Source of the DNA: Clostridia bacterium
GTDB lineage: Bacteria; Bacillota; Clostridia; Oscillospirales; CAG-272
Assembly (NCBI GenBank): GCA_017536475.1
Contig: JAFXHH010000005.1
Coordinates: forward strand, 1 to 41,846
Reading direction: 5' to 3'
Length of the DNA: 41,846 bases
The position numbers and the translations under genes are program-made. A model generated the notes under the pieces. It searched no databases, was not told where the DNA came from, and was given only the letters and a program-made list of their open reading frames with translations. Numbering within the stretch: position 1 is the first letter of the stretch; every line of letters begins with the position of its first letter. Below, piece by piece: positions 41,784 through 41,846 of this stretch.

Positions 41784-41846
41784 ATATGAACGAAGTGAAT
41801 ATTTCTCCTTGTGCGAAGTCGGTCACAACTCAGCTTGCTGAGTTAA
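41784..41846. other. Window end: hairpin-rich spacer
   Basis: AACTCAGC/GCTGAGTT makes a perfect small hairpin near 41827-41844, and AATAT/ATATT pairing spans about 41783-41805. No gene is visible before the window ends. Confidence 0.4.

Overview
The window looks like chromosome from an endospore-forming member of the Clostridia (Bacillota), most likely an uncultured gut lineage near the Oscillospirales. This rests on spoVG, a SipL-like SPOCS/LysM coat protein, an Amidase_6 protein, DUF4003 and COG4100 proteins, encoded CCA ends on the tRNAs, and strong TTGACA/TATAAT promoters often with an extended -10. The genus cannot be named from sequence alone.

Layout. 1-300: tRNA-Asp and tRNA-Val, leftward. 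555-5814: a leftward run (SanA/DUF218, DUF4003, cysteine desulfurase, two-domain lipoprotein, COG4100 PLP lyase). 5978-8432: an AT-rich three-gene island (RAYT-type HUH transposase, EVE-like plus PD-(D/E)XK nuclease, small protein); this is the best candidate for an undescribed system. 8518-13097: leftward operon of murD followed by three M42 aminopeptidase paralogs. 13303-17542, rightward: a divergent type IIA topoisomerase B subunit and a GHL6/GH151-like glycosidase. 17716-19637: murC and spoVG, divergent. 19685-24064: YfcE-type phosphoesterase, three conserved but uncharacterised small proteins, and a sporulation pair (SipL-like and Amidase_6). 24175-30715: AI-2E family permease, lone winged-helix protein, tRNA-Lys(UUU) beside an 88-bp direct repeat, flavodoxin, ligA, a cell-wall amidase and rsmI. 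30862-39309: one 8.4-kb gene for a 2815-residue secreted modular protein. 39650-41306: SGNH/SASA esterase lipoprotein and a small membrane protein. 41610-41783: tRNA-Lys(CUU) and tRNA-Asn.

How it fits together. Most genes are housekeeping: peptidoglycan precursor synthesis and turnover, DNA ligation and topology, rRNA methylation, peptide turnover and spore assembly. Accessory content lies in the EVE-nuclease/RAYT island, the giant secreted protein with its neighbouring esterase lipoprotein (probably surface glycan binding or processing), and the glycosidase. Several repeat families appear that genes do not explain: a structured leader of about 110 nt before two unrelated start codons, duplicated 3' ends of both tRNA-Lys genes, inverted arms inside the RAYT coding sequence, and TTAAG-N4/5-CTTAA palindromes in three intergenic regions.

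Several starts were moved inward from the longest reading frame to match a Shine-Dalgarno site: sanA-like (GTG 1259), EVE-nuclease (7863), murD (TTG 13097), parE-like (13303), 163-aa protein (20726), SipL-like (23350), Amidase_6 (23486), flavodoxin (26842), ligA (27060) and amidase (29614).
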